Origin: Imbricaverruca yamaguchii
Taxonomy: Eukaryota > Arthropoda > Thecostraca > Neoverrucidae
Direction of reading: 5' to 3'
Length of the DNA: 64,000 nucleotides
Assembly (NCBI GenBank): GCA_034440575.1
Contig: JAOTOL010001476.1
Span: 89,501 to 153,500, forward strand
This document shows, piece by piece, positions 34,440-44,221 of the stretch. Every line of letters starts with the position of its first letter. Within the stretch, counting starts at the first letter, position 1. The notes beneath the pieces were generated by a model. That model was not told the DNA's origin, did not search any database, and was given only the letters and a program-made list of their open reading frames with translations. The position numbers and the translations under genes were made by a program.

Positions 34440-34751
34440 CTACACGAACCGCTCGTCGGTGGGCGTGTGCAGCACGTTGAAGAGGACGGCGAACAGGGTG
34501 CACGCCACGTAGGCGCCGAGCGCCAGCCACCACACCAGCTGCTCGTGCAGCTTCTGCTGGAAGTTTTTGAGCACGACTAGCCCGAGCGACAGGCCCGCCG
34601 CCGCGCCGGCGAGATGCGCAACATAACTTACGGCCGGCTCGACAGATGGCACTGGCGCGTAGCGATGGTATATCGCGTAACCGACGTCGAAACTGGCGAT
34701 CAGGAACACTATGAGCAGACGGAAGACGCCGAATTCCATGTTGTGGTAATT
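34440..34751 (-). CDS. rho: Rhomboid intramembrane serine protease, last coding exon
   Basis: Acceptor tttttcag ends at 34752 (minus sense). The exon is phase 0 and runs to TAG at 34442-34440, 103 codons. It begins NYHNMEFG, continues with a hydrophobic helix (LLIVFLIASFDVGYAIYHRY), then SYVAHLAGAAAGLSLG, which holds the catalytic His and the GxxxG of rhomboid helix 6. It ends with a last helix (WWLALGAYVACTLFAVLFNV) and a short TPTDERFV tail. Closest by pattern to arthropod Rhomboid, which cleaves membrane-bound EGF-type growth factors in the Golgi; the substrate here is inference. Confidence 0.92.
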   Translation of the reverse strand, partial: NYHNMEFGVFRLLIVFLIASFDVGYAIYHRYAPVPSVEPAVSYVAHLAGAAAGLSLGLVVLKNFQQKLHEQLVWWLALGAYVACTLFAVLFNVLHTPTDERFV

Positions 34752-35249
34752 CTGAAAAAAGGCATTATGTTGAAGTTGGGCAATGAGACCATCAGCCAAC
34801 TGAGACAAAAACCAGGAAGCGGTTCATGAGAGGCAAAGTAAAAGTGCACAGGGAAAGTCTGATGCCACTGGAACTGATATCATAATCTGATGCCACTGGA
34901 ACCAGGCAAGCAGCACATGTAGATGGGGATTGACCATACCTTTCGTGAACTTCAGTCATTAATCTGATGGGCGCTACATGGTAAAATTGCCTGAGCAAGC
35001 AACACCCTAACGGTGGCTGATATCAACCACACTGGCGAATGTGCGATGCCATTATAAAACTAGCAGAGCACTGAACAGAACACTAGCACTGAACACAAGA
35101 TACACTAGATGAAACAAGAAATTTTGGGATTTTAACCAAGTCAAATGAAGTGGCCTCAGATCAGTGACATTCTGGGAGGATTTCCCCTCCTTTAAGAAAA
35201 TGGTGGCTGTGCCCCTGACGATGAGTATTTGCTTCATGTGGATTCTCAC
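34752..35249 (-). other. rho: Rhomboid intron (498 bp)
   Basis: Donor ctg|gtgaga and acceptor tttttcag|aat on the minus strand. Unique AT-rich sequence without repeats. Confidence 0.85.
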
Positions 35250-35469
35250 CAGGAGAACGTTGGCGATGTGAGCGGCCAGCAGCGCATACACTCCTCCCGA
35301 GGCGCCCACCAGGTACACCTGGCGGCCGGCGTCGCAGACAGAAGTGCCGAGACTTCCCGCCAGGACTCCGGCCAGGTAGACGGTGAGCACGCGCGCCGAG
35401 CCGTGCACCATCTCTAGCGGCAGGCCCACCACCAGCTGCACCAGCAGGTTGAAGATCAGGTGCCACCAG
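35250..35469 (-). CDS. rho: Rhomboid protease, exon with catalytic serine
   Basis: The acceptor (cgcgcggcag) ends at 35470; the first base completes a Ser codon with ag from the previous exon. Translation gives [20 protein letters not shown], which holds the H-x3-N motif of helix 2 (oxyanion site). [15 protein letters not shown] follows, then [20 protein letters not shown] with the catalytic Ser in GASG. It ends ctg|gtgaga. All three core rhomboid motifs found in this exon are intact, so I expect an active enzyme. The ORF that runs past 35250 into the intron is not coding. Confidence 0.95.
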
Positions 35470-35732
35470 CTGCCGCGCGAGGGAGACGGGTTAGTCCGCA
35501 GCCGACGGAGACGACAGACAGGCGTGACAGACGACAGACAGGCGTGACAGACGACGGGAGCTCAGACGTGACTGAACCGTGGGAGAATGGTCCGTCTGAT
35601 TATTTCCAGCGGTGGTGACTCTGACACCGAGCAGCCGGCGATGACCCGAGCTGCCCAGCGCACCTCCAACAACCACCAGCAGCAATGTCGAACCGCTGCA
35701 CGCAACACGCAATAGAACTCAGTCTGCCTTGC

Positions 35733-35911
35733 GGGGCCGCGGTAACTCAGTTGGTAGAGCGTCGGACTCTTGATCGCAAGATTGTGGGTTCGAATCTTAC
35801 AACCGGCGGCATTTATCGAGTCTACCCGCGAACAATCGGCGTGAGAGCTTGGCGATGCTATGTAACCTAGCGGTTGAATGCGTCGTAAAAGAACCCAAGA
35901 TTCTTCTTCTA
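35733..35911 (+). mobile_element. tRNA-derived SINE, Lys-like head, 12-bp target duplication
   Basis: The best-preserved Lys-type copy: gccgcggtaactcagttggt, gtcggactcttgatcgcaag with a TTG-containing loop, and B box gggttcgaatc. The body is gaacaatcggcgtgagagct, then gaatgcgtcgtaaaagaac. Flanked by agtctgccttgc (35721-35732) and agtctgtcttgc (35912-35923). Confidence 0.92.
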
Positions 35912-36225
35912 AGTCTGTCTTGCTGAGGAGGCGAAACCGCCTGCCTGGTAGCGTTCTGCTCCGATCGGAGCTTCTCCCTGTTATGAACACCATGGTCATG
36001 GGGGCCGTAGGGCACCAGCACCAGACACCTGATCTGACATTGGTTCCTCACGAACTCAACGGTGTTGCATAGTTGGGGCCAGTTGTTCTGAAGTCGTCGC
36101 ACGCTGAAACCCTAGTACAATCCAACTGACCAATGGATGGACCTAAAAGCGGCATAGTGCCTGGAGATTGTTTGCTGAGTGCGACGTCCTTCCCATTTTC
36201 GACAGTAAGATGGCCGCATTAATGT

Positions 36226-36510
36226 GCAGTCGAAAGTCTACTATAGTGGCTTCTAACGTCAGTCGAAAGTCTGCTCCCGTGGCCTCCAGCATCAGTTGAA
36301 AGTCTGCTCCCGTGGCCTCCAGCATCAGTTGAAAGTCTGCCCCCGTGGCCTCCAGCATCAGTTGAAAGTCTACTCCCGTGGCCTCCAGCATCAGTCGAAA
36401 GTCTACTGCCGTGGCCTCCAGCATCAGTCGAAAGTCTACTCCCGTGGCCTCCAGCATCAGTCGAAAGTCTACTGCCGTGGCCTCCAGCACCAGTCGAAAG
36501 TCGCCAATTG
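36226..36510. repeat. 33-bp minisatellite in the rhomboid intron
   Basis: About 8.5 units of cgaaagtctactcccgtggc, then ctccagcatcagt. The period is a multiple of three, so minus-strand frames look like an 11-residue repeat; they lie within an intron and are not coding. Confidence 0.95.
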
Positions 36511-37084
36511 TCCACGGCCGCGGCGGGGGGCCGATCACGAGGTGTGACGTGCGAGTCGCTCGGACGCGGCCGGCTCGCCGCGGAATGACGTGATTAGTCT
36601 GAGGCGGACAGCGTCTGTCTGGCACATCCGAGCCGACGGCGGCCGAACGTGACGAGACCGGCGGGGCGGCGGCGCCGGCCAGCCGCTCTCGCGCATTATA
36701 TTTTCGTGGCGGCCGGCCCGGGCGACGGATTAGCGGGCGCATTTTTCCCGATCGCGGCACGGTCCCTCGATGGCGTTTACCGGGAATGTCAAACCGTGAA
36801 AGAGGCGTCGAATTCATTGGGGCGCGCGCCGATAGGATCGATCGGCCGCCGGGCCGCACCGCCACAATGACCCTTACGGCGACTGCCGACACTCTTCCCA
36901 GTTATTTCACTAATCCGGCTATGCCGGGCCCCGGCTGTTTAATCCGAGCCGCGCGGGCCGACGCACGTTCTTCGTCCATGGGTCGGCCACCGGGGAAGGC
37001 GGGTGTCCGCACCGGCCGCCAGGGAAGGCGGGTGTCCGCACCGGACAGCGACGTCTGAGGCCGGGTACCACCACCTCTAGGGGT

Positions 37085-37573
37085 CGGGTTGGGCCAAACA
37101 CTGCCACCTCTGGGGGGCTGGACACTGCCACCTCTGGGGACCGGACACTGCCACCTCTGGGGGGCTGGACACTGCCACCTCTGGGGACCGGACACTGCCA
37201 CCTCTGGGGGGCTGGACACTCCCACCTCTGCGAGCACCCCACCTCTGGGGGGCTGGACACTGCCACCTCTGGGGACCGGACACTGCCACCTCTGGGGGGC
37301 TGGACACTGCCACCTCTGGGGGCTGGACACTGCCACCTCTGCGAGCACCCCACCTCTGAGGGCCGGACACTGCCACCTCTGAGGGCCGGACACTCCCACC
37401 TCTGCGAGCACCCCACCTCTGGGGGGCTGGACACTGCCACCTCTGGGGACCGGACACTGCCACCTCTGGGGGCTGGACACTGCCACCTCTGGGGGCTGGA
37501 CACTGCCACCTCTGCGAGCACCCCACCTCTGGGGGCTGGACACTGCCACCTCTGCGAGCACCCCACCTCTGAG
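37085..37573. repeat. 23-24-bp minisatellite with composite units
   Basis: About 20 units of tgccacctctggggnnnggacac. At four or five places a gcgagcaccc segment is inserted, giving a longer composite period. The last unit is followed by its own inverted copy (37574-37614). Confidence 0.9.
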
Positions 37574-37614
37574 GGCCGAACAGTGCCGCCTCCCAGAGGC
37601 GGCAGTGTTCGGCC
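37574..37614. repeat. Terminal inverted unit of the array (hairpin)
   Basis: Arms of 19 bp (37574-37592 and 37596-37614) with one mismatch around a cca loop. The right arm is a reverse-complement copy of the array unit. Confidence 0.85.
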
Positions 37615-37680
37615 GCGCCACCACCACTGCCGAGCCGCGGCTGGACCGCCTAACCGCCGTCTATGCTGATAGTAAATCAC

Positions 37681-37702
37681 CACCAGATAGATCTATCTGG
37701 TG
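37681..37702. repeat. Perfect 22-bp palindrome
   Basis: Centred on agatct; the left half is caccagatagatc... and the right half its exact complement. Confidence 0.9.
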
Positions 37703-37789
37703 ATCTACCTCACCATCCTGTCTATCCTTGCTTACTGTCGCCTACATATGTTTACGGCAGCACATCGAAAAGAGCACGGCAGCGCGTCT

Positions 37790-37975
37790 TTAAGAGCACC
37801 GCAATACATCCTCAGAGGCGCCGTAGTACATCCTTAGGAGCATCGTAATATACCCTAAGGAGCGCCGCAACACATCCTTAGGAGCACCGTAATATATCCT
37901 AAGGAGCGCCGCAACACATCATTAGGAGCACCGTAATATATCCTAAGGAGCGCAGCAACACATCCTTAGGAAAAC
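37790..37975. repeat. 44-bp minisatellite
   Basis: About four units of ccgtaatatatcctaaggag, then cgccgcaacacatccttagg. Each unit contains cctaagg and ccttagg, a short inverted pair. Confidence 0.9.
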
Positions 37976-38372
37976 GACACAGTCGCCATCTCCATAGGGC
38001 GCCGCAGCGCTTTATTATTTATTTTAAAATGACATCCATTCCATCCATGATAAGAATAGAAATAGTAGAACCATCGCTAGGTCACAGGAACCCGCGGCAC
38101 CGCAGCACGTATATGGGGGAGGGGAGGGGAGGCGGCGGCACCACCACCGCGTTCACAGGCGCATCACCATCTTGGATAAGAAGAACGGCGACATTATGGC
38201 TACCTCAAACGCCAGTCCGTACCCAACAGGATAAGGCCCGTTGAGAAAAGGTGCGCACCCAGCAGTCCGACACCACGTCACACCGACGGTCGGCTGGCGT
38301 GTGCTGCAATCACGTCCACCTGTCCAACGGACACGCCCACCTGACTGACGGACCCGCCCAGTTGGAGTGACA

Positions 38373-38409
38373 CGGTGACACCGGTGACACGGTGTCACCG
38401 GTGTCACCG
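38373..38409. repeat. Palindrome of gtgacaccg blocks
   Basis: 18-bp arms (cggtgacaccggtgacac and its complement) around a single central base, inside a wider run of cacggtgac and caccggtg blocks (38367-38421). Confidence 0.85.
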
Positions 38410-38544
38410 GTGACACCGGTTGCAGATCAACAACACCAGGTGGTGCTGCAAACTCGGCACATCGTGTGACCGTCACGCACCATACCGGGGACGGCGGGCG
38501 CTTCAGCAATGTAAGGCACGTGGTGTGGCCGCAGTACCTGCAGC

Positions 38545-38915
38545 ACTGCAGCCAAACCACATGGTGAGGAGACACTGCAACCCCACCACATGGTGAGGAG
38601 ACACTGCAGCCAAACCACATGGTGAGGAGACACTGCAGCCCCACCACATGGTGAACAGACACTGCAGCCCCACCACATGGTGAACAGACACTGCAGCCCC
38701 ACCACATGGTGAACAGGCACTGCAGCCCCACCACATGGTGAACAGACACTGCAGCCCCACCACATGGTGAAGACACAACATGGTGAACAGACACTGCAGC
38801 CACCACATGGTGACGACACTGCGCTGGTCCCTAGGCACTGCAGCCCCACCACATGGTGAACAGGCACTGCAGCCCCACCACATGGTGAACAGGCACTGCA
38901 GCCCCACCACATGGT
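38545..38915. repeat. 29-bp minisatellite
   Basis: About 12 units of ccccaccacatggtgaacag, then acactgcag. The left units carry gaggag in place of gaacag. One unit near 38810 is interrupted. Confidence 0.95.
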
Positions 38916-39089
38916 GGGGATAGTGAAGACACATTTTCACGGTCTTGTGGGCGACTGTCCATGCAGACAATCGTGACGGTGCCAAAAATGAAAAATTATA
39001 TCATCGTTTTTGCGTACGGAATTGCAAAGAACGCATCGCTGAAATGGAGAACTCTGGTTTTGTGGGGCTGGGATGCCGGAGTTGTACCT

Positions 39090-39710
39090 CCAGTGCGATG
39101 GGTGCGGGTGCGATGTGGCTCCTAGTGCGATGGGTGCGGGTGCGATGTGGTTGGTTGGTTATTGGAGTTTAGGGGCGCATCGACTACAGGGTGCGATGTG
39201 GCTCCTAGTGCGATGGATGCGGGTGCGATGTGGCTCCTAGTGCGATGGGTGCGGGTGCGATGTGGCTCCTAGTGCGATGGGTGCGGGTGCGATGTGGCTC
39301 CTAGTGCGATGGGTGCGGGTGCGATGTGGCTCCTAGTGCGATGGGTGCGGGTGCGATGTGGCTCCTAGTGCGATGGGTGCGGGTGCGATGTGGCTCTAGT
39401 GCGATGGGTGCGTGCGATGGGTGCGGGTGCGATGTGGCTCCTAGTGCGATGGGTGCGGGTGCGATGTGGCTCCTAGTGCGATGGGTGCGGGTGCGATGTG
39501 GCTCCTAGTGCGATGGGTGCGGGTGCGATGTGGCTCCTAGTGCGATGGGTGCGGGTGCGATGTGGCTCCTAGTGCGATGGGTGCGGGTGCGATGTGGCTC
39601 CTAGTGCGATGGGTGCGGGTGCGATGTGGCTCCTAGTGCGATGGGTGCGGGTGCGATGTGGCTCCTAGTGCGATGGGTGCGGGTGCGATGTGGCTCCTAG
39701 TGCGGTTGGT
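39090..39710. repeat. 32-bp minisatellite hit by a LINE stub
   Basis: About 18 units of tcctagtgcgatgggtgcgg, then gtgcgatgtggc, very homogeneous. The stub at 39151-39188 sits in the second unit. Confidence 0.95.
39151..39188 (-). mobile_element. LINE stub inserted in the 32-bp array
   Basis: A 38-bp insert, ttggttggttattggagttt then aggggcgcatcgactaca. The flanks gggtgcgatgtgg (39138-39150 and 39189-39201) read as a target duplication, although they also match the array unit. The insertion therefore postdates at least part of the array. Confidence 0.8.
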
Positions 39711-39712
39711 TG

Positions 39713-40005
39713 CGTTTGGGTGGCAGGTGGCAGCTGCGCCTGAGGTGCCGTGAGTATGAGTGACAGGTGACGTTTGGGTGGCAGGTGGCAGTTGCGCCCG
39801 AGGTGCCGTGAGTATGAGTGACAGGTGACGGTTGGGTGGCAGGTGGCAGCTGCGCCTGAGGTGCCGTGAGTATGAGTGACAGGTGGCAGCTGCGCCTGAG
39901 GTGCCGTGAGTATGAGTGACAGGTGACGTTTGGGTGGCAGGTGGCAGTTGCGCCCGAGGTGCCGTGAGTATGAGTGACAGGTGACGTTTGTGCTATGGAC
40001 GCCGT
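39713..40005. repeat. 58-bp minisatellite, about five copies
   Basis: Units contain tgggtggcaggtggcagctg, then cgcctgaggtgccgtgagta and tgagtgacaggtgacg. One unit is shortened by 18 bp. Confidence 0.92.
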
Positions 40006-40026
40006 GTGGCCACCGGTCAGCCCACG

Positions 40027-40090
40027 TCGGGGGGGGGGGGCGAACGATGCCCTCGCGTGTCAGGCTACCATCCCCCCCCCCCCACACGAC
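40027..40090. repeat. Inverted homopolymer pair (G12 and C12)
   Basis: A run of 12 G (40029-40040) and a run of 12 C (40072-40083), flanked by cgtc and acacgac, 31 bp apart. It could fold back. Homopolymer lengths may be inexact in the assembly. Confidence 0.7.
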
Positions 40091-40280
40091 CAGCCAGTCG
40101 TTTGCGCGTCTGAACATGTCGGGTGACACACGAGGTGTATATATCGCCCGGCAGACTCGCAGCCTCGTCAGGAGGGGCCACACTTCACCTCAGATCACTG
40201 ACGCAACTTCCAGACTGTTCGCCACGACAGGGCCAGTCGCGTCAGGGCAAGGTGCGAGATAACGGCGTGCATCGTCGGAC

Positions 40281-40965
40281 CATATACAGTGCATATATAG
40301 AGACCGTGACCCATCAGTGTATCGGTAGCAGACAGTGAGGACTAAGCGAGCACCACCACAGGACTGCCGGCCGCTGACCATGTACAGTGCATATATAGAG
40401 ACCGTGACCCATCAGTGTATCGGTAGCAGACAGTGAGGACTAAGCGAGCACCGCCACAGGACTGCCGGCCGCTGACCATGTACAGTGCATATATAGAGAC
40501 CGTGACCCATCAGTGTATCGGTAGCAGACAGTGAGGACTAAGCGAGCACCGCCACAGGACTGCCGGCCGCTGACCATGTACAGTGCATATATAGAGACCG
40601 TGACCCATCAGTGTATCGGTAGCAGACAGTGAGGACTAAGCGAGCACCGCCACAGGACTGCCGGCCGCTGACCATGTACAGTGCATATATAGAGACCGTG
40701 ACCCATCAGTGTATCGGTAGCAGACAGTGAGGACTAAGCGAGCACCGCCACAGGACTGCCGGCCGCTGACCATGTACAGTGCATATATAGAGACCGTGAC
40801 CCATCAGTGTATCGGTAGCAGACAGTGAGGACTAAGCGAGCACCGCCACAGGACTGCCGGCCGCTGACCATATACAGTGCATATATAGAGACCGTGACCC
40901 ATCAGTGTATCGGTAGCAGACAGTGAGGACTAAGCGAGCACCGCCACAGGACTGCCGGCCGCTGC
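40281..40965. repeat. 98-bp satellite-like array, seven nearly identical copies
   Basis: The period is exactly 98 bp (starts at 40281, 40379, 40477 and so on). Copies differ at only a few sites (catata/catgta, accacc/accgcc). Each holds gtgcatatatagagaccgtg, then acccatcagtgtatcgg and gactgccggccgctg. High identity implies recent amplification or gene conversion. Confidence 0.95.
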
Positions 40966-41524
40966 ACATCATCGCAGTCAAACAACGATGGCTCAGTGGC
41001 AGAGTTAACGATGCAACCAAATTCCGCACATTGCACTGCGGCCGTGTGCGATCATGATCATGCACTCACTGACCTCGCTAAGAACAACGCTCGTGACAGC
41101 CATGGCACGTAGATAGAGATTTGAGCCGGCGAGGTGACCGCAGCACCCGGTTTGAAGGTTGTCGAGAGCAAGTTAGGAAGCGGTAATGCCGCTCTGGTCT
41201 GGATTGAATTCCTCATGTGGTGAACTTCACGGCGAAATGGTTCAAGGTCGGCTCAACGAGATGGCGTATCACCCGACTTATCCCAGGTTCTTTTTCAGCT
41301 TGTCCCAGACTGTTTTAGTTCGCGACACAAACCGCAGTCATTGCCGACTAACCTTCAACCTCGCCAACGCAACGCATTAACCCAATCCGCTCGAGAAATT
41401 CACAAACATGATCTTGATTCACGTCACTGGTACACAGGAAGCTCTTGCGTTCCTCATGAATTTTAATGTCACGCCATTGGCCGCTGCTCGGAATGTAAGC
41501 ACCGAGCGTGATGACAAACATTAC

Positions 41525-41880
41525 CGATAGGATATCCTTGTGCGCACTGGAGTGACATGAAATGCACTCTTGTGCACTGGGGTGTGTAAGATGCACTGTT
41601 GTGCATTAGAGTGATGTGATATGCACTCTTGTGCACTGGAGTGATGTGAGGTGTACTCTTGTGCACTGGAGTGATGTGAGGTGTACTCTTGTGCACTGGA
41701 GTGTTGTGAGATATACTCTTGTGCACTGTAATGGTGGGGAATGTACTCTTGCACACTGGAGTGGTAGGAGATGAACTCTTGAGCACTGGAGTGATGTGAG
41801 ATGTGCTTGGGTGCACTATAGTTATGCGAGATGTGCTTGGGTGCACTAGAGCAATGTGAGATGCAGTTGGGTACGCTCGG
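41525..41880. repeat. 30-bp minisatellite, degenerate
   Basis: About 11 units of gtgcactggagtgatgtgag, then gtgtactctt, increasingly diverged to the right. Confidence 0.9.
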
Positions 41881-42084
41881 ATGACAGAAAGTACAGCTCC
41901 GTGGCCTCGGGTGATGGTCGGCGTTGGCCCGTGTAGTTCTGCACGCGCAGGGCGAACCGTGACGAATCGTGCACTGCTACTGTCAGTGATGAGGTAATGT
42001 GCCCCTAGCTGACAGCGACAGCTACAGCGACAGCGAGCGCAGGTGACAATCCGGCGAATCGTCACGTCACAAACGGCATCGCGT

Positions 42085-42235
42085 CCTCTTACGACACAGT
42101 CACTTCTGGGTGACACAGCGTCGCCAACCTCTCACACCGACTGGTCGCGGGTGCTCTCGGAAGCTCAGCCGGTCGTGGCGTTCGAACACATGATCTTACT
42201 ATCGACCTGTGTAGTGTCTTACCTACGGACTGAGT
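42085..42235 (-). mobile_element. Decayed SINE, Lys-type
   Basis: Plus-strand cttacgacacagtcacttct, then gcgtcgccaacctctcacac and gactggtcgcgggtg. This is the reverse complement of the common SINE body, with a damaged head (gttcgaacac). Confidence 0.65.
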
Positions 42236-42269
42236 TACAGCGATCCCGTGACGTCACGACACGCGCCAC

Positions 42270-42405
42270 GCGCCACGTGGTGACCCGATCTCACCTGGCG
42301 TGCAGCACCATGTACGTGATGAACCTCCAGGCCTGCCGCGCCACGTGGTGACCTGATCTCACCTGGCGTGCAGCACCATGTAGGTGATGAACCTCCAGGC
42401 CTGCC
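42270..42405. repeat. 68-bp tandem duplication of a rhomboid exon end and donor site
   Basis: Two copies (about 42270-42337 and 42338-42405) of a segment covering the last 13 codons of the rhomboid exon, its donor and some intron. They differ at two places. One falls in the coding part (acg versus acc, both Thr). The copy at higher coordinates is the functional exon end. Confidence 0.9.
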
Positions 42406-42529
42406 AGCGCCGGTCGGGTCGATACAGCAGCACCGAGTCGATGGGCACGGGCGCCACCGACGTCATGGCGCCCGCAGAGTCTGTGACGTCACTGAGGCCC
42501 GACGCCGTGTAGTACACGAAGAAGCCCAG
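42363..42529 (-). CDS. rho: Rhomboid protease, exon with helix 1 and WR motif (5'-most found)
   Basis: The acceptor (ccgtttcag) ends at 42530; phase 0 start. Translation [18 protein letters not shown], then [20 protein letters not shown] and [10 protein letters not shown]. This gives the end of the first membrane segment, the long L1 loop with the conserved Trp-Arg, and the start of helix 2. The exon ends with ag before gtgaga and joins exon 35250-35469 through a Ser codon. The order and spacing match arthropod Rhomboid without gaps. The N-terminal exon(s), with the cytoplasmic tail and most of helix 1, were not found and would lie at higher coordinates. The three exons give about 232 residues. 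Confidence 0.92.
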
Positions 42530-43284
42530 CTGAAACGGACGGTCGGCCGTCAGCTGGAGCCGTACCGGGCTGTGTCGGGTCAGGTCAGGTCAGTGTCTTA
42601 AAAGTATTTCGCATTAACTGTGCGGATGAAGAAAGGAGTTGCTTGGGAATATTGGAAGATTGGAAGAAGATAAAGGATCGTCACTAAAGGATTAAAAACG
42701 TGGAATGGCTTTCACTTCAGTCACATGCATTTTACATTATTTAGCAGTCGTGTGTATAATGACTGCCCACACATGTGGCAAAATGGTAAAAACCTAAGGC
42801 AAGGATGAAATGGCACAATTCCATTAACTGTGAATTTCCAGGCCACATGGTCAATTATTTTACACTGGGTCAGATCAGGTAAGATCAGGTCAGGTGGGGT
42901 CAGATATCAGATGAAGTAGCACAATGTGTTATGAGGACAGAAAAAATATGGTGATGTTAGAGCGCATCATGTCTATTGTACGTCTCTTGACAGCCAGGCA
43001 AGATCAAGAGACGTATAAGATGCAATACGGCTCTAAAAAAATAAGGAAGGAAAAGTTAGGTGACGATACAACAAAGAATGGGATGTCACATCGAGTAAAA
43101 ACGTCAAGTTAAGTCATGTTTCAAGATCAGAAGCTGGCTAGAATCAAATGGGTTAGCAAAATCATGTGAGGCTAAGTGAACTCGAAGAATGTTAGGTCGA
43201 AAGCGATCAGGAAATTCCACGGTAAATATCACGGGCGAGCAGGTGAAGTCCCAGAAAACGTTCGCGGCTTCAATCGGGTTCAGA
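42530..43284. other. Intronic or upstream DNA of the rhomboid gene, unassigned
   Basis: Short tcagg-type runs near 42580 and 42865-42910. A 62-codon frame at 42924-43112 has no motif. No first rhomboid exon seen. Confidence 0.4.
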
Positions 43285-43920
43285 AGATCAGGTGACGCCA
43301 GAGACTGTCAGGTGACGCCAGAGACTGTCAGGTGACGCCAGAGACTGTCAGGTGACGCCAGACACTGTCAGGTGACGCCAGACACTGTCAGGTGACGCCA
43401 GAGACTGTCAGGTGACGCCAGAGACTGTCAGGTGACGCCAGAGACTGTCAGGTGACGCCAGAGACTGTCAGGTGACGCCAGAGACTGTCAGGTGACGCCA
43501 GAGACTGTCAGGTGACGCCAGAGACTGTCAGGTGACGCCAGACTGTCAGGTGACGCCAGACAGAGGTGACGCCAGAGACTCAGTGACGCCAGAGACTGTC
43601 AGGTGACGCCAGAGACGTAGGTGACGCCAGACACGCAGGGACGCCAGAGACTGGGTGAGGCCAGAGATGCAGGGAGCAGAATGGAGTCAGGTGACGCCAG
43701 AGACTGTCAGGTGACGCCAGAGACGGTCAGGTGACGCCAGAGACTGTCGGTGACGGTGTCAGGTGACGCCAGAGACTGTCAGGTGATGCCAGACACTGTC
43801 AGGTGACGCCAGAGACTGTCAGGTGACGCCAGACACTGTCAGGTGATGCCAGACACTGTCAGGTGACGCCAGAGACTGTCAGGTGGCGCCAGAGACTGTC
43901 AGGTGACGAGATAACGCCGA
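43285..43920. repeat. 20-bp minisatellite, about 30 copies
   Basis: Unit caggtgacgccagagactgt. It is regular to about 43550, then has deletions and substitutions up to 43680, then is regular again. Each unit holds a CAGGTG hexamer. Confidence 0.95.
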
Positions 43921-44221
43921 AGCAAACAAGATCTACTACAGCTGGGACGATAAGATCGGATTGATTCCAGTTAGGTCAGATGAGGCCCGCTGCAGTCGGG
44001 CCGGCCAACCCTTTCATCATCGTGGATCAACCAAGCAGTTAGTCATTTGAGCTTTAGGCGACATCGACTTCATGTCCCTTCAGTGGTCACATGGCGTCCA
44101 GGAGCAGCCAAGCAGAAAAGCTCGGTAAACGGACACGATCTGGCCGTGTTTGGACTGATGCACTCAGACATCGACACACCTGTGCTGAGGTCAGATAAGG
44201 CCGACGGGGTTACATTAGTCC

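Larger units (their letters stand above)
35470..42362 (-). other. rho: Large rhomboid intron full of tandem arrays
   Basis: 6,893 bp between donor ag|gtgaga (42362) and acceptor ggcag (35470). It contains two SINEs, nine tandem arrays, four palindromes or inverted pairs, one LINE stub and a 68-bp exon-end duplication, each listed separately. Stretches between them (35912-36225, 36511-37084, 37976-38372, 40966-41519) show nothing recognisable. Confidence 0.85.

Noticed and set aside
34010..34580. Open frames on both strands near the rhomboid 3' end
   Set aside because: They follow the 42-bp array, whose period is a multiple of three, and the antisense of the rhomboid exon.
35052..35249. Extension of the rhomboid exon beyond ctg at 35250
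   Set aside because: The donor gtgaga and the perfect continuation of the family pattern in the exon at 34751 show this part is intron.
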